DNA of 64,000 nucleotides from an uncultured Candidatus Saccharibacteria bacterium (GCA_938036825.1 CALHWD010000021.1:48442-112441); one strand, 5' to 3'; positions 32,129-41,146 are shown, numbered from the stretch's first letter. Notes: generated from the letters alone by a model not told the origin. Program-made: numbers and translations.

Positions 32129-33350
32129 CAATATCAATCCCGCCCCACCACTGATGATGCATATCGATCTTAATAGCTGCTTTGCCACGATCGAGCAGCA
32201 ATCTCGGCCGTTACTCCGCCACCGACCAGTTGTTATTGTTAATCGGCGTAACCAGCATGCGACTATCGTCACTGCAAGCTACGAAGCCAAAGCGCGTGGC
32301 GTACACACCGGTATGCGCTTACCCGCAGCGCGGCTACTTTGCCCTGATATTGTTCCGCTAGAAAGCGATCCACCCAAGTATCGCTATGTCTACCACCGAC
32401 TTGCAACCATCCTCAGCGACTACTCGCCCAGTGCCACCATGAAAAGCATTGATGAGGGGGTAATCGACCTAGGCCAAAGCCCGCCTGACATCCGGGCGCG
32501 CGGCGCACTGACGATTGGCCAGGAGATCAAGCAGCGCCTCCGTAGCGAGGTTGGCGACTACATGCGCTGCAATGTTGGCATTGGCACCAACCGCTGGCTA
32601 GCTAAGATTGCTGCCGGTATCAATAAACCTGACGGCCTGACTTGCATCACTGCAGATAATCTTCACGCAGTACTCGCTACACTATCGCTCGAAGACCTCA
32701 CTGGTATTGCCACTGGCTACAGCAAGCGCCTCCACCAGGTTGGTATCCAGACACCACTGGATTTTCTGGCTGCAGACGAAGCAACGCTCGAGCACATGGT
32801 ATTTCATGGCAAGCCAGGGCGCGACTGGTATAAGCGGCTGCGTGGTTGGGAGGTAGATAGTGATGAGCGCCCGCTTAAGACAGTCGGGCGACAATTCGTC
32901 CTTGATCAGCCAAACCTCAATTACGATCAAGTCTTGCGCCGCTTCCACGTCCTCTGCGAAGACATCGCGGCTGCGCTCCGGCAGCAATACGTGCGTGCCC
33001 GTGGTGTGCGCCTCTATGCCAAAAGTTATCAAACAGGCCGCTGGCACAACCACGAGCGCCGCGAGCATCCACTATGTGATGGCGTCACGCTCTTTCATAT
33101 CGTCAAGCGACTCACCAAGTCGATGCCACTGCCCGCCTATGAGATTGGTATGTCGTGTTATCTTCTCACAAGCGAGACAGACGCACAGCTCGCACTCTTC
33201 GACGACCCATCAGCTCGCCACGCTCTCACTGCCGCAATCGACGAGATCAACCAATTCTACGGCCCACACACCGTCCAGCCAGCCGATACTCTCGGCATTG
33301 CCACGCAGATGAAGCGCAAAATACCATTTGGTAGCGTGCGGTATTTATGA
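32118..33350 (+). CDS. Y-family translesion DNA polymerase (DinB-like)
   Basis: 410 aa. The catalytic motifs are MHIDLNSCFATIEQQ (first metal Asp), VVIVNRRNQHATIVTASYEA (fingers), MKSIDEGVIDLG (second acidic pair, here Asp-Glu, as in SxDE), and the HhH region DLTGIATGYSKRLHQVG. The little-finger domain follows with GRQFVLDQPNLNY. It copies damaged DNA. I start at ATG 32118, overlapping the upstream small gene. No clear beta-clamp motif was spotted at the C-terminus. The 3' end overlaps that of the convergent phosphatase gene by 6 bp. Confidence 0.9.
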   Translation: MSHSNINPAPPLMMHIDLNSCFATIEQQSRPLLRHRPVVIVNRRNQHATIVTASYEAKARGVHTGMRLPAARLLCPDIVPLESDPPKYRYVYHRLATILSDYSPSATMKSIDEGVIDLGQSPPDIRARGALTIGQEIKQRLRSEVGDYMRCNVGIGTNRWLAKIAAGINKPDGLTCITADNLHAVLATLSLEDLTGIATGYSKRLHQVGIQTPLDFLAADEATLEHMVFHGKPGRDWYKRLRGWEVDSDERPLKTVGRQFVLDQPNLNYDQVLRRFHVLCEDIAAALRQQYVRARGVRLYAKSYQTGRWHNHERREHPLCDGVTLFHIVKRLTKSMPLPAYEIGMSCYLLTSETDAQLALFDDPSARHALTAAIDEINQFYGPHTVQPADTLGIATQMKRKIPFGSVRYL

Positions 33351-34118
33351 GCACTCATCGTGCACTATTGCTATCAACTCATCGTGCACGACACCATTAG
33401 ACACAAGCGCGCCACGAAATGGCTGCGCATAATTAAGCGGCTGGCCCGATACACTCGTTATCTTACCACCAGCCTCCTCAACAATAACATGCACTGCTGC
33501 CATATCATACGCATTCACCTTCTCGGCATAATACCCAACGAAGCGCCCCTCAGCCACGCGAACACTCTTGGCTACTGCGCCACTAATGCTTGCTGTGCTC
33601 ACCTTGCGTTCGATCAGCTTATCATAATATTCATGGCGGCGGATATTTGCATAGCTACACGACGCAGCAAAGATCCCCTCGGCAAGCGTCTGGTGATTCA
33701 CCTGTAGCCGCGTACCATTGCAAAAGGCACCATGGCCACACACTGCCCAGTAGAGCCGATCTGTCATTGGTTCATAGCCAACGCCGACGGTTGGCACACC
33801 ATCAACCACTAACGCAAGCGAAAACATTGCTGTGGGCACACCCCAGGTAAAGGCCTTTGTGCCGTCGACTGGGTCGCACAGCCACTTCCGCCCGAGGCCA
33901 TAGCCCGTCGTGCTCTCCTCTTCGCCAATGACGCCATCGTTCGGGAAGGTCTCGTGGAGACGCTGGATCACCAGCGAGTTGATTGTTGTATCGGCAATTG
34001 TCACTGGCGTGCCATCCGCCTTGGTCTGGCGCTGTTGGTCGCCATCAAAATAGCGGCGCATAATATCGCCCGCCTCGCGAGCAATCCGCTGCGCGGTATG
34101 AAGTTCTTGTTCGTACAT
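33345..34118 (-). CDS. Inositol monophosphatase-family phosphatase
   Basis: 257 aa. The metal motifs are IGEEES (Glu), WLCDPVDGTKAFTWGVP (DPxDGT) and the late Asp in NAYDMAAVHVIVEEAGG (WDxxAxxxxxxEAGG type, with Tyr for Trp). The family includes inositol monophosphatase, HisN and CysQ, all Mg-dependent and Li-sensitive. I start at ATG 34118 because TATACT ends 7 nt upstream; the longer frame from 34196 would cover the promoter. In this context a nucleotide or histidinol phosphate is as likely as inositol phosphate. Confidence 0.88.
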   Translation of the reverse strand: MYEQELHTAQRIAREAGDIMRRYFDGDQQRQTKADGTPVTIADTTINSLVIQRLHETFPNDGVIGEEESTTGYGLGRKWLCDPVDGTKAFTWGVPTAMFSLALVVDGVPTVGVGYEPMTDRLYWAVCGHGAFCNGTRLQVNHQTLAEGIFAASCSYANIRRHEYYDKLIERKVSTASISGAVAKSVRVAEGRFVGYYAEKVNAYDMAAVHVIVEEAGGKITSVSGQPLNYAQPFRGALVSNGVVHDELIAIVHDECS

Positions 34119-34125
34119 GCTCATC

Positions 34126-34131
34126 AGTATA
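34126..34131 (-). promoter_or_regulatory. Predicted -10 box (TATACT) of the phosphatase gene
   Basis: TATACT on the minus strand, 7 nt from the ATG at 34118; no SD. Confidence 0.55.
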
Positions 34132-34259
34132 TACCGTTGGCTCTTGTGAGTGCAATGCTTAGGCGCTTCATTGCCATAACCAAGGAGTAAAGTCACTTAA
34201 TCTCTTACTAACATAGCCAAAATATGTCGAGTAAAAAGAATATCGCTCCCCCTTGCCAT

Positions 34260-34282
34260 TACTATACACTCGGTGTATAGTA
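34260..34282. promoter_or_regulatory. Perfect 10-bp inverted repeat in a promoter (probable operator)
   Basis: Arms TACTATACAC and GTGTATAGTA, spacer TCG. TTGCCA (34254-34259) and TATAGT (34276-34281) make a -35/-10 pair 16 nt apart, so the palindrome covers the spacer and the -10. A repressor dimer bound here would block transcription of the alpha/beta hydrolase gene at 34324. Confidence 0.7.
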
Positions 34283-34323
34283 AAGAGTACCACTACTATT
34301 ATTAGCTAAAGGAGGATATAGCA

Positions 34324-35271
34324 ATGGCGAAAAAGCTTCTGAAAATTCTGGGTATCATCATAGCAATACTCTTCGTGTGCTTTGTGCTGTTTGTGCTTTA
34401 TATGAACTATCTCAACCAAAGTATCACTGGCGATGACGGCGTGGCAAAGGGTTACGCTGCGAAATTGAGCCCTAGTGGCACATTAGAGCAGCGTTATACT
34501 AAGCCTGGCCCCTACCACGTTACGCACCACACTCATCACAGCGATAACGCAGCCATCAAAGAGTATCATATCTACACCCCACAGCGCACCGCTCCGGGCC
34601 AAACCTTCCCACTTGTACTGATGGTCAATGGAACCGCTACACCTGCGTCTACTTATGCGCCAATCTTCGAGCATTTGGCTAGCTGGGGTTTTGTTGTTAT
34701 TGGCAATGAGGATGGCTGGACAGGCACTGGTGCAACGACATCGACCATGCTTGATACCGCACTAGAACTCAACACTGCCGAGAGCAGCCCTATCAAGGGA
34801 TTTGTCAATACGAGCAAGATCGGCATCACCGGGCATTCCCAAGGCGGAGCCGGTGCTGTCAATGCCGCGACAAAATACGGCAATAGTAACCGCTATACCT
34901 CTCTCTACACTGCTAGCGCAGTTGGCCATGGCATCGCAAACGGCAACAACTGGCACTACGACACCAGCAAGCTCAAGACAGCCACCTACATGATGGCTGG
35001 CACTGGCCCAAGCGACAACCTTGCCATTAGCCCACTGGGCGACTTACAACAGAACTTCCAAGCCCTTAGCACAGATAAACCAAGCGTCATCGCGCGGCGC
35101 AAGACCGTTGGCCACAAAGATGTACTGGAATATGGCGATGCCTACATGACTGCCTGGTTCCTCTGGACGCTGAGCGACAATACCGAAGCAAAAGCGGTCT
35201 TCGCTGGTGACAACGCCGAGCTCCAGCACAACAGCGACTGGCAGGATGTAGAGACAAAGCACATACAATAA
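34324..35271 (+). CDS. Membrane-anchored alpha/beta hydrolase (cutinase/chlorophyllase-like)
   Basis: 315 aa. One N-terminal helix (LLKILGIIIAILFVCFVLFV) anchors the protein, with the enzyme outside. QTFPLVLMVNGTATPASTYA is the oxyanion region, ITGHSQGGAGAVNAA the nucleophile elbow (GHSQGG), and GHKDVLEYGDAYMTAWF the likely catalytic His. This resembles dienelactone- and PET-hydrolase-like esterases, which cleave extracellular esters. Unlike most first genes here it has a real leader with SD AAAGGAGG and a palindromic operator, so it is probably inducible. A strong terminator follows. Confidence 0.8.
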   Translation: MAKKLLKILGIIIAILFVCFVLFVLYMNYLNQSITGDDGVAKGYAAKLSPSGTLEQRYTKPGPYHVTHHTHHSDNAAIKEYHIYTPQRTAPGQTFPLVLMVNGTATPASTYAPIFEHLASWGFVVIGNEDGWTGTGATTSTMLDTALELNTAESSPIKGFVNTSKIGITGHSQGGAGAVNAATKYGNSNRYTSLYTASAVGHGIANGNNWHYDTSKLKTATYMMAGTGPSDNLAISPLGDLQQNFQALSTDKPSVIARRKTVGHKDVLEYGDAYMTAWFLWTLSDNTEAKAVFAGDNAELQHNSDWQDVETKHIQ

Positions 35272-35284
35272 AGCTAAAGCTCAC

Positions 35285-35325
35285 GCTACGCTAGCCAAGA
35301 AACGGCTAGCGTAGCTCTTATTATT
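35285..35325 (+). terminator. Rho-independent terminator with a 12-bp stem
   Basis: GCTACGCTAGCC / GGCTAGCGTAGC, loop AAGAAAC, followed by TCTTATTATTGCTT. Confidence 0.8.
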
Positions 35326-35331
35326 GCTTAC

Positions 35332-35657
35332 TTAATCTTCCTGACGTAGTGCTTGCAAAAGCCTCTCTTCTTCACCTGGTGCAAATACCGTCATCGTCCC
35401 ACCAATCACATCAATAGGCGTTGTCTTGCTGATATTCGGGATAATCCCATCGGTATCTGAGAGATCATATCGTTCACCTTCTTTAAAAATGGTAAAACGC
35501 GTTATCGGGTCTCCAGGCTTCCAATAGCTATCCTCAACACGACGAAGCGCCCACTTGATTGCAGCCACACCGAAGAGGTGAACTTTTTCTTTTACCCCCC
35601 TAAAAGGTCAAGGTGTTCTTCAGGTTTTTGCGGTAAAGTGTCGTGTATTCTTGTCAT
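35332..35657 (-). pseudogene. Unknown small protein, broken or phase-shifted at a run of six G
   Basis: From ATG 35657 the frame gives MTRIHDTLPQKPEEHLDLLG plus one Gly, then stops directly after six G (C on the + strand, 35595-35600). The next frame continues VKEKVHLFGVAAIKWALRRV and on to 35332 (ending LLQALRQED). One more G would give one 108-aa protein. A TATAAT box 10 nt before the ATG shows where the original start lies. The downstream frame alone has only a GTG at 35568 without SD. No family is recognised; the second half is strand-rich (PITRFTIFKEGERYDLSD). Compare 182-612. Confidence 0.6.
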
Positions 35658-35679
35658 AATTACCTATATTATACCATAG

Positions 35680-36261
35680 CTACCGCTCTATTGCGTCGCA
35701 CACCGCCGCCACATACCGTGGATCATCTACCGCATGCCCAGCGCCTTCTACCACTGTGCCATGGACGGCGGGAATGTGCTGCATAGCAGTATCAAAGACA
35801 AGCTTCATCTCTGGCCATTTAATAAACTCCTCCGAGCCAACGAAAATCTGCACAGGGCACGCGATATGCTGCGCAGCCGCTACCAAACTCACCTGTTTGG
35901 CATATTCGAGCCGCCGCTTGCCAATCACGCGCCAGTCACGCCCAGACCAATACTCCACGCACTCTGCAAATGATGGTGACAGCGAGAAGAGCCACAGCTC
36001 ACTCGGTGCCTGCTCACACGCCGCTAAGAATGCAATACACGCCCCAAACGAGAAGCCAGCTAGAATGGTCTCAGCTGGATCATACTGCTGATACCACTCT
36101 TGTAGCGTCTGCAACCACTGTTTTTGCATAGTGCGATGCCATTGGATTGGTACAAATTCTACCGCGTAGCCCATTGCTCGCCAGCGGTTCATCAGTGTAT
36201 CGTAATCACGGTCGGCGCGCCCTTCTTGGAAGCCCGGTACAAAGAGAATGGTTTTGTTCAT
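35680..36261 (-). CDS. Alpha/beta hydrolase
   Basis: 193 aa from ATG 36261 (the frame extends to 36294 but the natural fold starts MNKTILFVPGF). TILAGFSFGACIAFLAACEQ is the nucleophile elbow (GFSFG), CPVQIFVGSEEFIKWPEMKL carries the acid, and VEGAGHAVDDPRYVAAVCDA the His. Small cytoplasmic hydrolases of this shape act as esterases or thioesterases. No SD is clear at either possible start. It lies alone, read towards the frameshifted gene. Confidence 0.75.
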   Translation of the reverse strand: MNKTILFVPGFQEGRADRDYDTLMNRWRAMGYAVEFVPIQWHRTMQKQWLQTLQEWYQQYDPAETILAGFSFGACIAFLAACEQAPSELWLFSLSPSFAECVEYWSGRDWRVIGKRRLEYAKQVSLVAAAQHIACPVQIFVGSEEFIKWPEMKLVFDTAMQHIPAVHGTVVEGAGHAVDDPRYVAAVCDAIER

Positions 36262-36531
36262 ACAGACATGATGCCATATTTCTGGTGGTAGCACAATGGT
36301 TTCCTAGCTTGCTTTCAGAACCATCTCCCTCCTGCCTACTATTCTGTCTGTGAAATATCAGAAATTGCTACTACGCCATAGTTATGCTTTTCAGCTCCCG
36401 CACTAGGAAGCGATTTAGAAGCGTACATATGTATCTTTACTATAGTGAGCCCTCTAGTTACTGACACCAGTCAAATATTCTCAACCAGTACCACGGCAAG
36501 AAGCAACCTATCGCTTCACCCTCTTCTCCGC

Positions 36532-36537
36532 TATACT
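36532..36537 (+). promoter_or_regulatory. Predicted -10 box (TATACT) of the 36544 gene
   Basis: TATACT, 6 nt before the ATG at 36544; no SD. Confidence 0.6.
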
Positions 36538-36543
36538 AGATAT

Positions 36544-37206
36544 ATGACAACGCTGACGAAATTCGCCCACTCTTGCTTCACTATTACAATTGACGGCCAA
36601 AGCTTGGTCGTCGACCCAGGTGTATACACCGACGACTTTGTTATGCCGCAGCAGGTAGCGGCAGTTCTCATTACTCATGCCCATCCTGACCACTGTAGCC
36701 CTGCGCTCATCAAGCGTATTATGCAGGCATTTCCTGAGGCAGAAATTATAAGTGTTAAGGATATCATTGTAGATAACACAACGATATCTTTGCCAGAGGG
36801 CACACTCTCTGTCCGCCATGCAATAGCCGCAGTGCCTGGTGATACGCGCCAGATCGGACCATTCACGCTTGAGTTTTTTGGCGGTGAGCACGCTGCGGTA
36901 AGCCCAGACATTCCGCGCCTCCACAACCTTGCCGCGCTGATCAACGATCGTATCTACTACCCCGGTGATTCCTTCGCTTTGCCTCAGCGCCCCATCGACG
37001 TCCTCGCTCTGCCTGTAGCTGCACCATGGCTCAAATTCTCCGAGGTACGTAGTTTCTTGCAGGCTGTCGCGCCACGCCTGGCCTTCCCTGTTCATGACGC
37101 CATCTTGAGTAACGCTGGCAAGGGATTGATTGATACACTTTGCACAGCAGCGGCAACTGAGGTTGGAGTGAAGTATCAGCGGGTAGAAACGATAGAGCTA
37201 TCGTAA
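36544..37206 (+). CDS. Metallo-beta-lactamase-fold hydrolase (UlaG-like)
   Basis: 220 aa. LTKFAHSCFTITIDGQSLVV and VDPG open the fold; VLITHAHPDHCS is HxHxDH. GEHAAV, YYPGDSF and FPVHDAIL supply the later His and Asp ligands. The overall pattern matches the UlaG/YtkL type with one alpha-beta repeat and no RNase-Z exosite. The substrate may be a lactone or cyclic phosphodiester. TATACT lies 6 nt before the ATG; the upstream extension to 36445 is not supported. Confidence 0.85.
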   Translation: MTTLTKFAHSCFTITIDGQSLVVDPGVYTDDFVMPQQVAAVLITHAHPDHCSPALIKRIMQAFPEAEIISVKDIIVDNTTISLPEGTLSVRHAIAAVPGDTRQIGPFTLEFFGGEHAAVSPDIPRLHNLAALINDRIYYPGDSFALPQRPIDVLALPVAAPWLKFSEVRSFLQAVAPRLAFPVHDAILSNAGKGLIDTLCTAAATEVGVKYQRVETIELS

Positions 37207-37242
37207 CTAGCTATCCCACAGCTCCCGTAATCGCACACGCGC

Positions 37243-37668
37243 TTATGCTTTTGGTAATTTTGCACTATTTTGCAGCACCCGATCACTCCACTCCTGCCAG
37301 TGCTGGAAGCTGCTCTGCTTTGATAGATCCAGGAACTCGCCGGTGCTCCATTCCACCAGTCGCATGCCAAGCTCCTGGATGAGATAAGCAAACACTTCCG
37401 TTGGCTCCTTACTACCTCTGACGCTGAGCCCCATAGTGATGAGTTGTTCCCTGTGTTTGCTCAGACTAAATTCAATCAGCCACTCCCTCTTCTGCATAAC
37501 AAGCCACGACGGGTCGCGAGTGTCTAGCTGCGCACCGCATGCTTTGGTAATCTTTTTGAGCTCGGTAATCATCTGCTGGTGCTCGAGCGGCACGCAGTCT
37601 TCTTCCGTCAAGTCACCAACCGACTGAATATGGCGTTTTGTTTTGATTGCGGTGAGATCCCAGCTCAT
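37243..37668 (-). CDS. Hypothetical protein, 141 aa
   Basis: A soluble, mostly helical protein with many Trp (WLVMQKREWLIEFSLSKHRE, FQHWQEWSDRVLQNSAKLPK). The ATG overlaps the kinase stop (ATGA), showing translational coupling to the P-loop protein upstream. No family recognised. The order aspS - kinase - this gene suggests one operon. Confidence 0.7.
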   Translation of the reverse strand: MSWDLTAIKTKRHIQSVGDLTEEDCVPLEHQQMITELKKITKACGAQLDTRDPSWLVMQKREWLIEFSLSKHREQLITMGLSVRGSKEPTEVFAYLIQELGMRLVEWSTGEFLDLSKQSSFQHWQEWSDRVLQNSAKLPKA

Positions 37669-38198
37669 AGAGCGTCCTTTGCTTGTGGATCTACTTGCGT
37701 AAGGATTGTCCGCAACACTGTGTCACTCGGCTGTGTGCAATCTATGGTCGTTGCGCCAATCTTCCGAAAGTTATCTTCGTAGACTGGCCAATAGCGAATG
37801 ATATTTTCTAGCTCGCCAGGTTCCTGACCGTAGCTACCGGCTGGACGCTGAGCGATTCGCTGCCGCAAGACTTCCTCGCTCGGATACTCAAGGAGAAAAA
37901 TAGCGTCAAACAAATACGCATACTGATACAAATCATGGGCCGAGCCAAAGACACCCGTCAGTCCATGAGACTGCCGTATAATATTCTCCAGCCTACCACT
38001 GATAACTCGCCATTCATGATGTAAATTAAGCGGCTCTACTGGCTTATCGGTTTCTGCCGCTGGGATATTCGTCTCTTTGTGTACCCACCCTGCAAAGCCT
38101 TCGTCGATATCGTACGTTTGGTATCCTCGACTGCGAAATATGTTACGCAACGTTGTCTTGCCAGAGCCTGCAACACCAGTGACGAGGTAAGCTGTCAC
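37665..38198 (-). CDS. P-loop kinase-like NTPase
   Basis: 177 aa. VTGVAGSGKTTLRNIFRSRG is a Walker A close to those of small-molecule kinases; DAIFLLEYPSEEVLRQRIAQ carries the lid arginines. No clear substrate signature. The GTG start overlaps the aspS stop (GTGA), so it is read as part of the aspS unit. Nucleoside or sugar kinase activity is possible; a specific substrate is not supported. Confidence 0.75.
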   Translation of the reverse strand: MTAYLVTGVAGSGKTTLRNIFRSRGYQTYDIDEGFAGWVHKETNIPAAETDKPVEPLNLHHEWRVISGRLENIIRQSHGLTGVFGSAHDLYQYAYLFDAIFLLEYPSEEVLRQRIAQRPAGSYGQEPGELENIIRYWPVYEDNFRKIGATTIDCTQPSDTVLRTILTQVDPQAKDAL

Positions 38199-39976
38199 GA
38201 CAACCCCAACTCCTTTAACTGCCCGGGGTCTACCTGTGCGGGTGAGTCCATCATGACGTCGACACCGCTGCCGTTTTTGGGGAAGGCGAGGGTTTCGCGG
38301 ACGTTGTGCTCGCCGATTAACTCCATCAGGATGCGATCAATGCCAAAGGCACAGCCCGCGTGTGGCGGCGCACCGTAGGTAAAGGCCCGCAGCATGGCAC
38401 CAAACTTCTCTTCCACATACTGCCGGCTATAGCCGAGCAATCCGAATACTTCATACAGTACGGCCGGGTTATGGTTACGCACACCGCCGCTGCAGATTTC
38501 GTAGCCGTTCATCACCATATCGAACTGGTCGGCCAGAATAGCTAACTTCTCGTCATCCGTCTGAGCGGCTTGCAGTGTGCTGAGCCCACCCTTTGGCATA
38601 CTAAAGGGATTGTGACCAAAATCAAGCTTACGCGCATGCTCATCCCACTCGTAGAATGGGAAATCGATAATCCAGGCTAGCGCCACCACCTGCGGATCCT
38701 TTAGGCCAAAGTGCTCGGCAAACTCACTACGCAGCCGCCCTAGCACTGCATTGACCACTGGGCGCGTATCAGCCCCAAAGAAGACTGCATCGCCGTCCTT
38801 AGCCCCCGTCTTGGCTTGGATAGCGGCCAGCTCTTCTTCGGTCAGGAACTTGGCAATTGGGCTCTTGGCTGCGCCATCTTGGTAGGTAATGTAGGCTAGG
38901 CCGCCTGCGCCCTCGGCTTTGGCGATGTGAGTAAAGCCATCGATCTGCTTGCGGCTGAGCGACGCGCCATTCTTGACGCAGATTGCCTTAATGCACTCAG
39001 CGTTTTTGAACACACCAAATTCGGTGTCGGCAAACACGTCCGTTAGCTCAACCAGCTCCATACCAAAGCGCAGGTCTGGCTTGTCGCTACCGTAGGTTTC
39101 CATGGCGGTTTGGTACGGAATGCGCGGGATAGGGTGGCCATCGCCAGCTGGGAGGTCGCTCAGATCCAGCAGTGTTTTGCCAGCAAAGTCCGTCACCAGC
39201 TGCTGCATCAGTGGCTCCATCATCTGGCGGACTTGCTCGCCATCTTCCACAAAGCTCATCTCTAGATCCAGCTGGTAAAACTCACCATACAAGCGGTCGG
39301 CGCGCGGGTCTTCGTCGCGGAAGCAAGCAGCCAGCTGGTAGTAGCGCGGCACTCCACCAACCATCAGCAGCTGCTTAAACTGCTGCGGTGCTTGTGGCAG
39401 GGCGTAGAATTTGCCTTCTTGCAAGCGGCTGGGAATCAGGAAGTCGCGCGCACCCTCGGGGCTGGAATTCGCCAAAATCGGCGTTTGGATTTCGATAAAA
39501 TCGTGCTCGTCCATATACTGGCGCATGCGGCGGTACATATCGGCGCGGCGGCGCAGCATCGTTTGCAGCTTGGGGCGGCGCAAGTCTAGGTAGCGGTAGG
39601 CAAAGCGCAGGTCTTCACTGGCTTGATTGGTCTCGCTAAAGGGCTGGATGGGCAGCGTCTCGGCTTTGTTCAGCACCTCTAGCCCACTCACGGCTAGCTC
39701 GATGCTGCCACTGGCAATATTAGGGTTTGTCAGGCCCTCACCACGCTGGCGCACCTGGCCGCGGGCCCGCAGGACATACTCGTCGCGAGCATGCTCTGCC
39801 AGCGCAAAGGCCGCGGTTTGCTCAGGGCTGACGACCAGTTGCACCAGGCCAGTATGGTCGCGCAGGTCGATGAAAATCAGGCCACCATGGTCGCGCCGTG
39901 CATGTACCCAGCCGGCCACAGTGATGGTTTGACCGGTGTAATCCGGCGTTTGGTTGGCAAGTATTCGTTGTGTCAT
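38195..39976 (-). CDS. aspS: Aspartyl-tRNA synthetase
   Basis: 593 aa, the bacterial type with an N-terminal OB fold (QTITVAGWVHARRDHGGLIF), a class II catalytic core and the GAD insertion (about residues 290-420). Motif 2 is YYQLAACFRDEDPRADRLYG with YGEFYQLDLEMSF; motif 3 is GAPPHAGCAFGIDRILMEL. It charges tRNA-Asp. I start at ATG 39976, where TATAAT lies 9 nt upstream with no SD; the seven extra residues of the longer frame would cover the promoter. Discriminating or not cannot be decided by eye. Confidence 0.95.
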   Translation of the reverse strand: MTQRILANQTPDYTGQTITVAGWVHARRDHGGLIFIDLRDHTGLVQLVVSPEQTAAFALAEHARDEYVLRARGQVRQRGEGLTNPNIASGSIELAVSGLEVLNKAETLPIQPFSETNQASEDLRFAYRYLDLRRPKLQTMLRRRADMYRRMRQYMDEHDFIEIQTPILANSSPEGARDFLIPSRLQEGKFYALPQAPQQFKQLLMVGGVPRYYQLAACFRDEDPRADRLYGEFYQLDLEMSFVEDGEQVRQMMEPLMQQLVTDFAGKTLLDLSDLPAGDGHPIPRIPYQTAMETYGSDKPDLRFGMELVELTDVFADTEFGVFKNAECIKAICVKNGASLSRKQIDGFTHIAKAEGAGGLAYITYQDGAAKSPIAKFLTEEELAAIQAKTGAKDGDAVFFGADTRPVVNAVLGRLRSEFAEHFGLKDPQVVALAWIIDFPFYEWDEHARKLDFGHNPFSMPKGGLSTLQAAQTDDEKLAILADQFDMVMNGYEICSGGVRNHNPAVLYEVFGLLGYSRQYVEEKFGAMLRAFTYGAPPHAGCAFGIDRILMELIGEHNVRETLAFPKNGSGVDVMMDSPAQVDPGQLKELGLS

Positions 39977-39985
39977 ATCTGTTAG

Positions 39986-39991
39986 ATTATA
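39986..39991 (-). promoter_or_regulatory. Predicted -10 box (TATAAT) of aspS
   Basis: TATAAT on the minus strand, 9 nt from the ATG at 39976; no SD. Confidence 0.55.
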
Positions 39992-39999
39992 CCACAATT

Positions 40000-41022
40000 T
40001 CAGGCATCATTCTGCTCGCCCATGGGGAGGGCGCGCGGCTGCGTGGGTTCGGGCAATCCCACTGGCTGACTATAGACCTCGTCATCATCCGCTGCGGGAG
40101 CATGGCCAAGCAAGGCTTCAATACAATCATCCAGCGTCACCATCCCCACCGTCTCACGATACGTATTGACGACAATGAAGACCTGTTGGCGCGTCTTAAT
40201 AAACGCACCCAAGGCTTGCTCGAGCGACTGCGCACCGTCGATATAGTACACGTTTGGGTCCATCACCGTTTGCACCTGAGCCGACACTGCCTCCTTGAGC
40301 GACATAAAGTCGCGGGTGTGTAGTACGCCAATAATATGATCAATGTCGCCATCCACCACCGGGAAGCGGCTATGCCCGGTGCGATGCAATTCATCGAGCA
40401 ACAGTGGCCCCACCATGGCGTCCTGCTCGACTGTCTTGATGGCATTGCGCGGCACCATGACCGCCTCGACCGTCTTGCGCGCAAAGGTTAGACTCCCCAG
40501 CGCTTGCTCACGCTCGACTGGTGGCAAGACTGATGGCCGAGCATGACGCACCAGATGTTCAAGTTCAGCCCGCGACCCCAGGCGAAGGTTCGTCTCTACT
40601 GGCGGCACAAACGAACGGACAATGCGCACCACTCGTGGAAACCGCCCGGCAAAGCTCACGAAGCTCGGCTCAACTGCATTATAGAAACGCTGGGCAATCG
40701 CATGCACCCAGCTAATCCGCCCCACACCACCATAGAGCAGTGCCACCGCAAGCGCCACCAGCACACCACCACCAAAGTCAAATGCACCGATACTTGCCAT
40801 CACCATCAGCACCAGCAATAGCGCCACCACGCAGCGCTGGAACGAGACAAGGTCATCATAGACAGCAATGCGCCGCAACTGGTGGATCGCTGTGCGATTA
40901 TTCTGCTGGCGACGCCGCTCAAGCTCGTATTGGCTCACCGGCGGTATATCGGGCCATGCACTGCCAGCCAGAATGAGGGCAACCACAAAGATACCAAAGA
41001 TGATGATCATGAGCATTTCCAT
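40000..41022 (-). CDS. CBS-domain membrane protein (CNNM/CorC-like)
   Basis: 340 aa. Hydrophobic segments at residues 1-20 (MEMLMIIIFGIFVVALILAG) and about 60-100 (VVALLLVLMVMASIGAFDFG...). A CBS pair follows (AVMVPRNAIKTVEQDAMVGP to RFPVVDGDIDHIIGVLHTRD, then TVMDPNVYYIDGAQSLEQAL to VFIVVNTYRETVGMVTLDDC). This resembles CNNM/CorC Mg transporters, but the DUF21 region is weak and the CorC_HlyC tail is replaced by an acidic/Pro end. TACAAT lies 6 nt before the chosen ATG; the frame to 41469 upstream is not supported. Confidence 0.78.
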   Translation of the reverse strand: MEMLMIIIFGIFVVALILAGSAWPDIPPVSQYELERRRQQNNRTAIHQLRRIAVYDDLVSFQRCVVALLLVLMVMASIGAFDFGGGVLVALAVALLYGGVGRISWVHAIAQRFYNAVEPSFVSFAGRFPRVVRIVRSFVPPVETNLRLGSRAELEHLVRHARPSVLPPVEREQALGSLTFARKTVEAVMVPRNAIKTVEQDAMVGPLLLDELHRTGHSRFPVVDGDIDHIIGVLHTRDFMSLKEAVSAQVQTVMDPNVYYIDGAQSLEQALGAFIKTRQQVFIVVNTYRETVGMVTLDDCIEALLGHAPAADDDEVYSQPVGLPEPTQPRALPMGEQNDA

Positions 41023-41146
41023 GCCATCATTGTAGCGCACTCCCCTGATCGGCTCAATGCTTTGGCTCTGCGCAGCACCTCTGTCAGCTTGATTCGGCCA
41101 CTCGAGCACGATATAATATGCAAGAATAAGGAGGAATGTTTCGTTT

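Noticed and set aside
39172..39985. Several + frames inside aspS
   Set aside because: Shadows of a conserved gene; Ala/Arg/Ser-rich translations without motifs.
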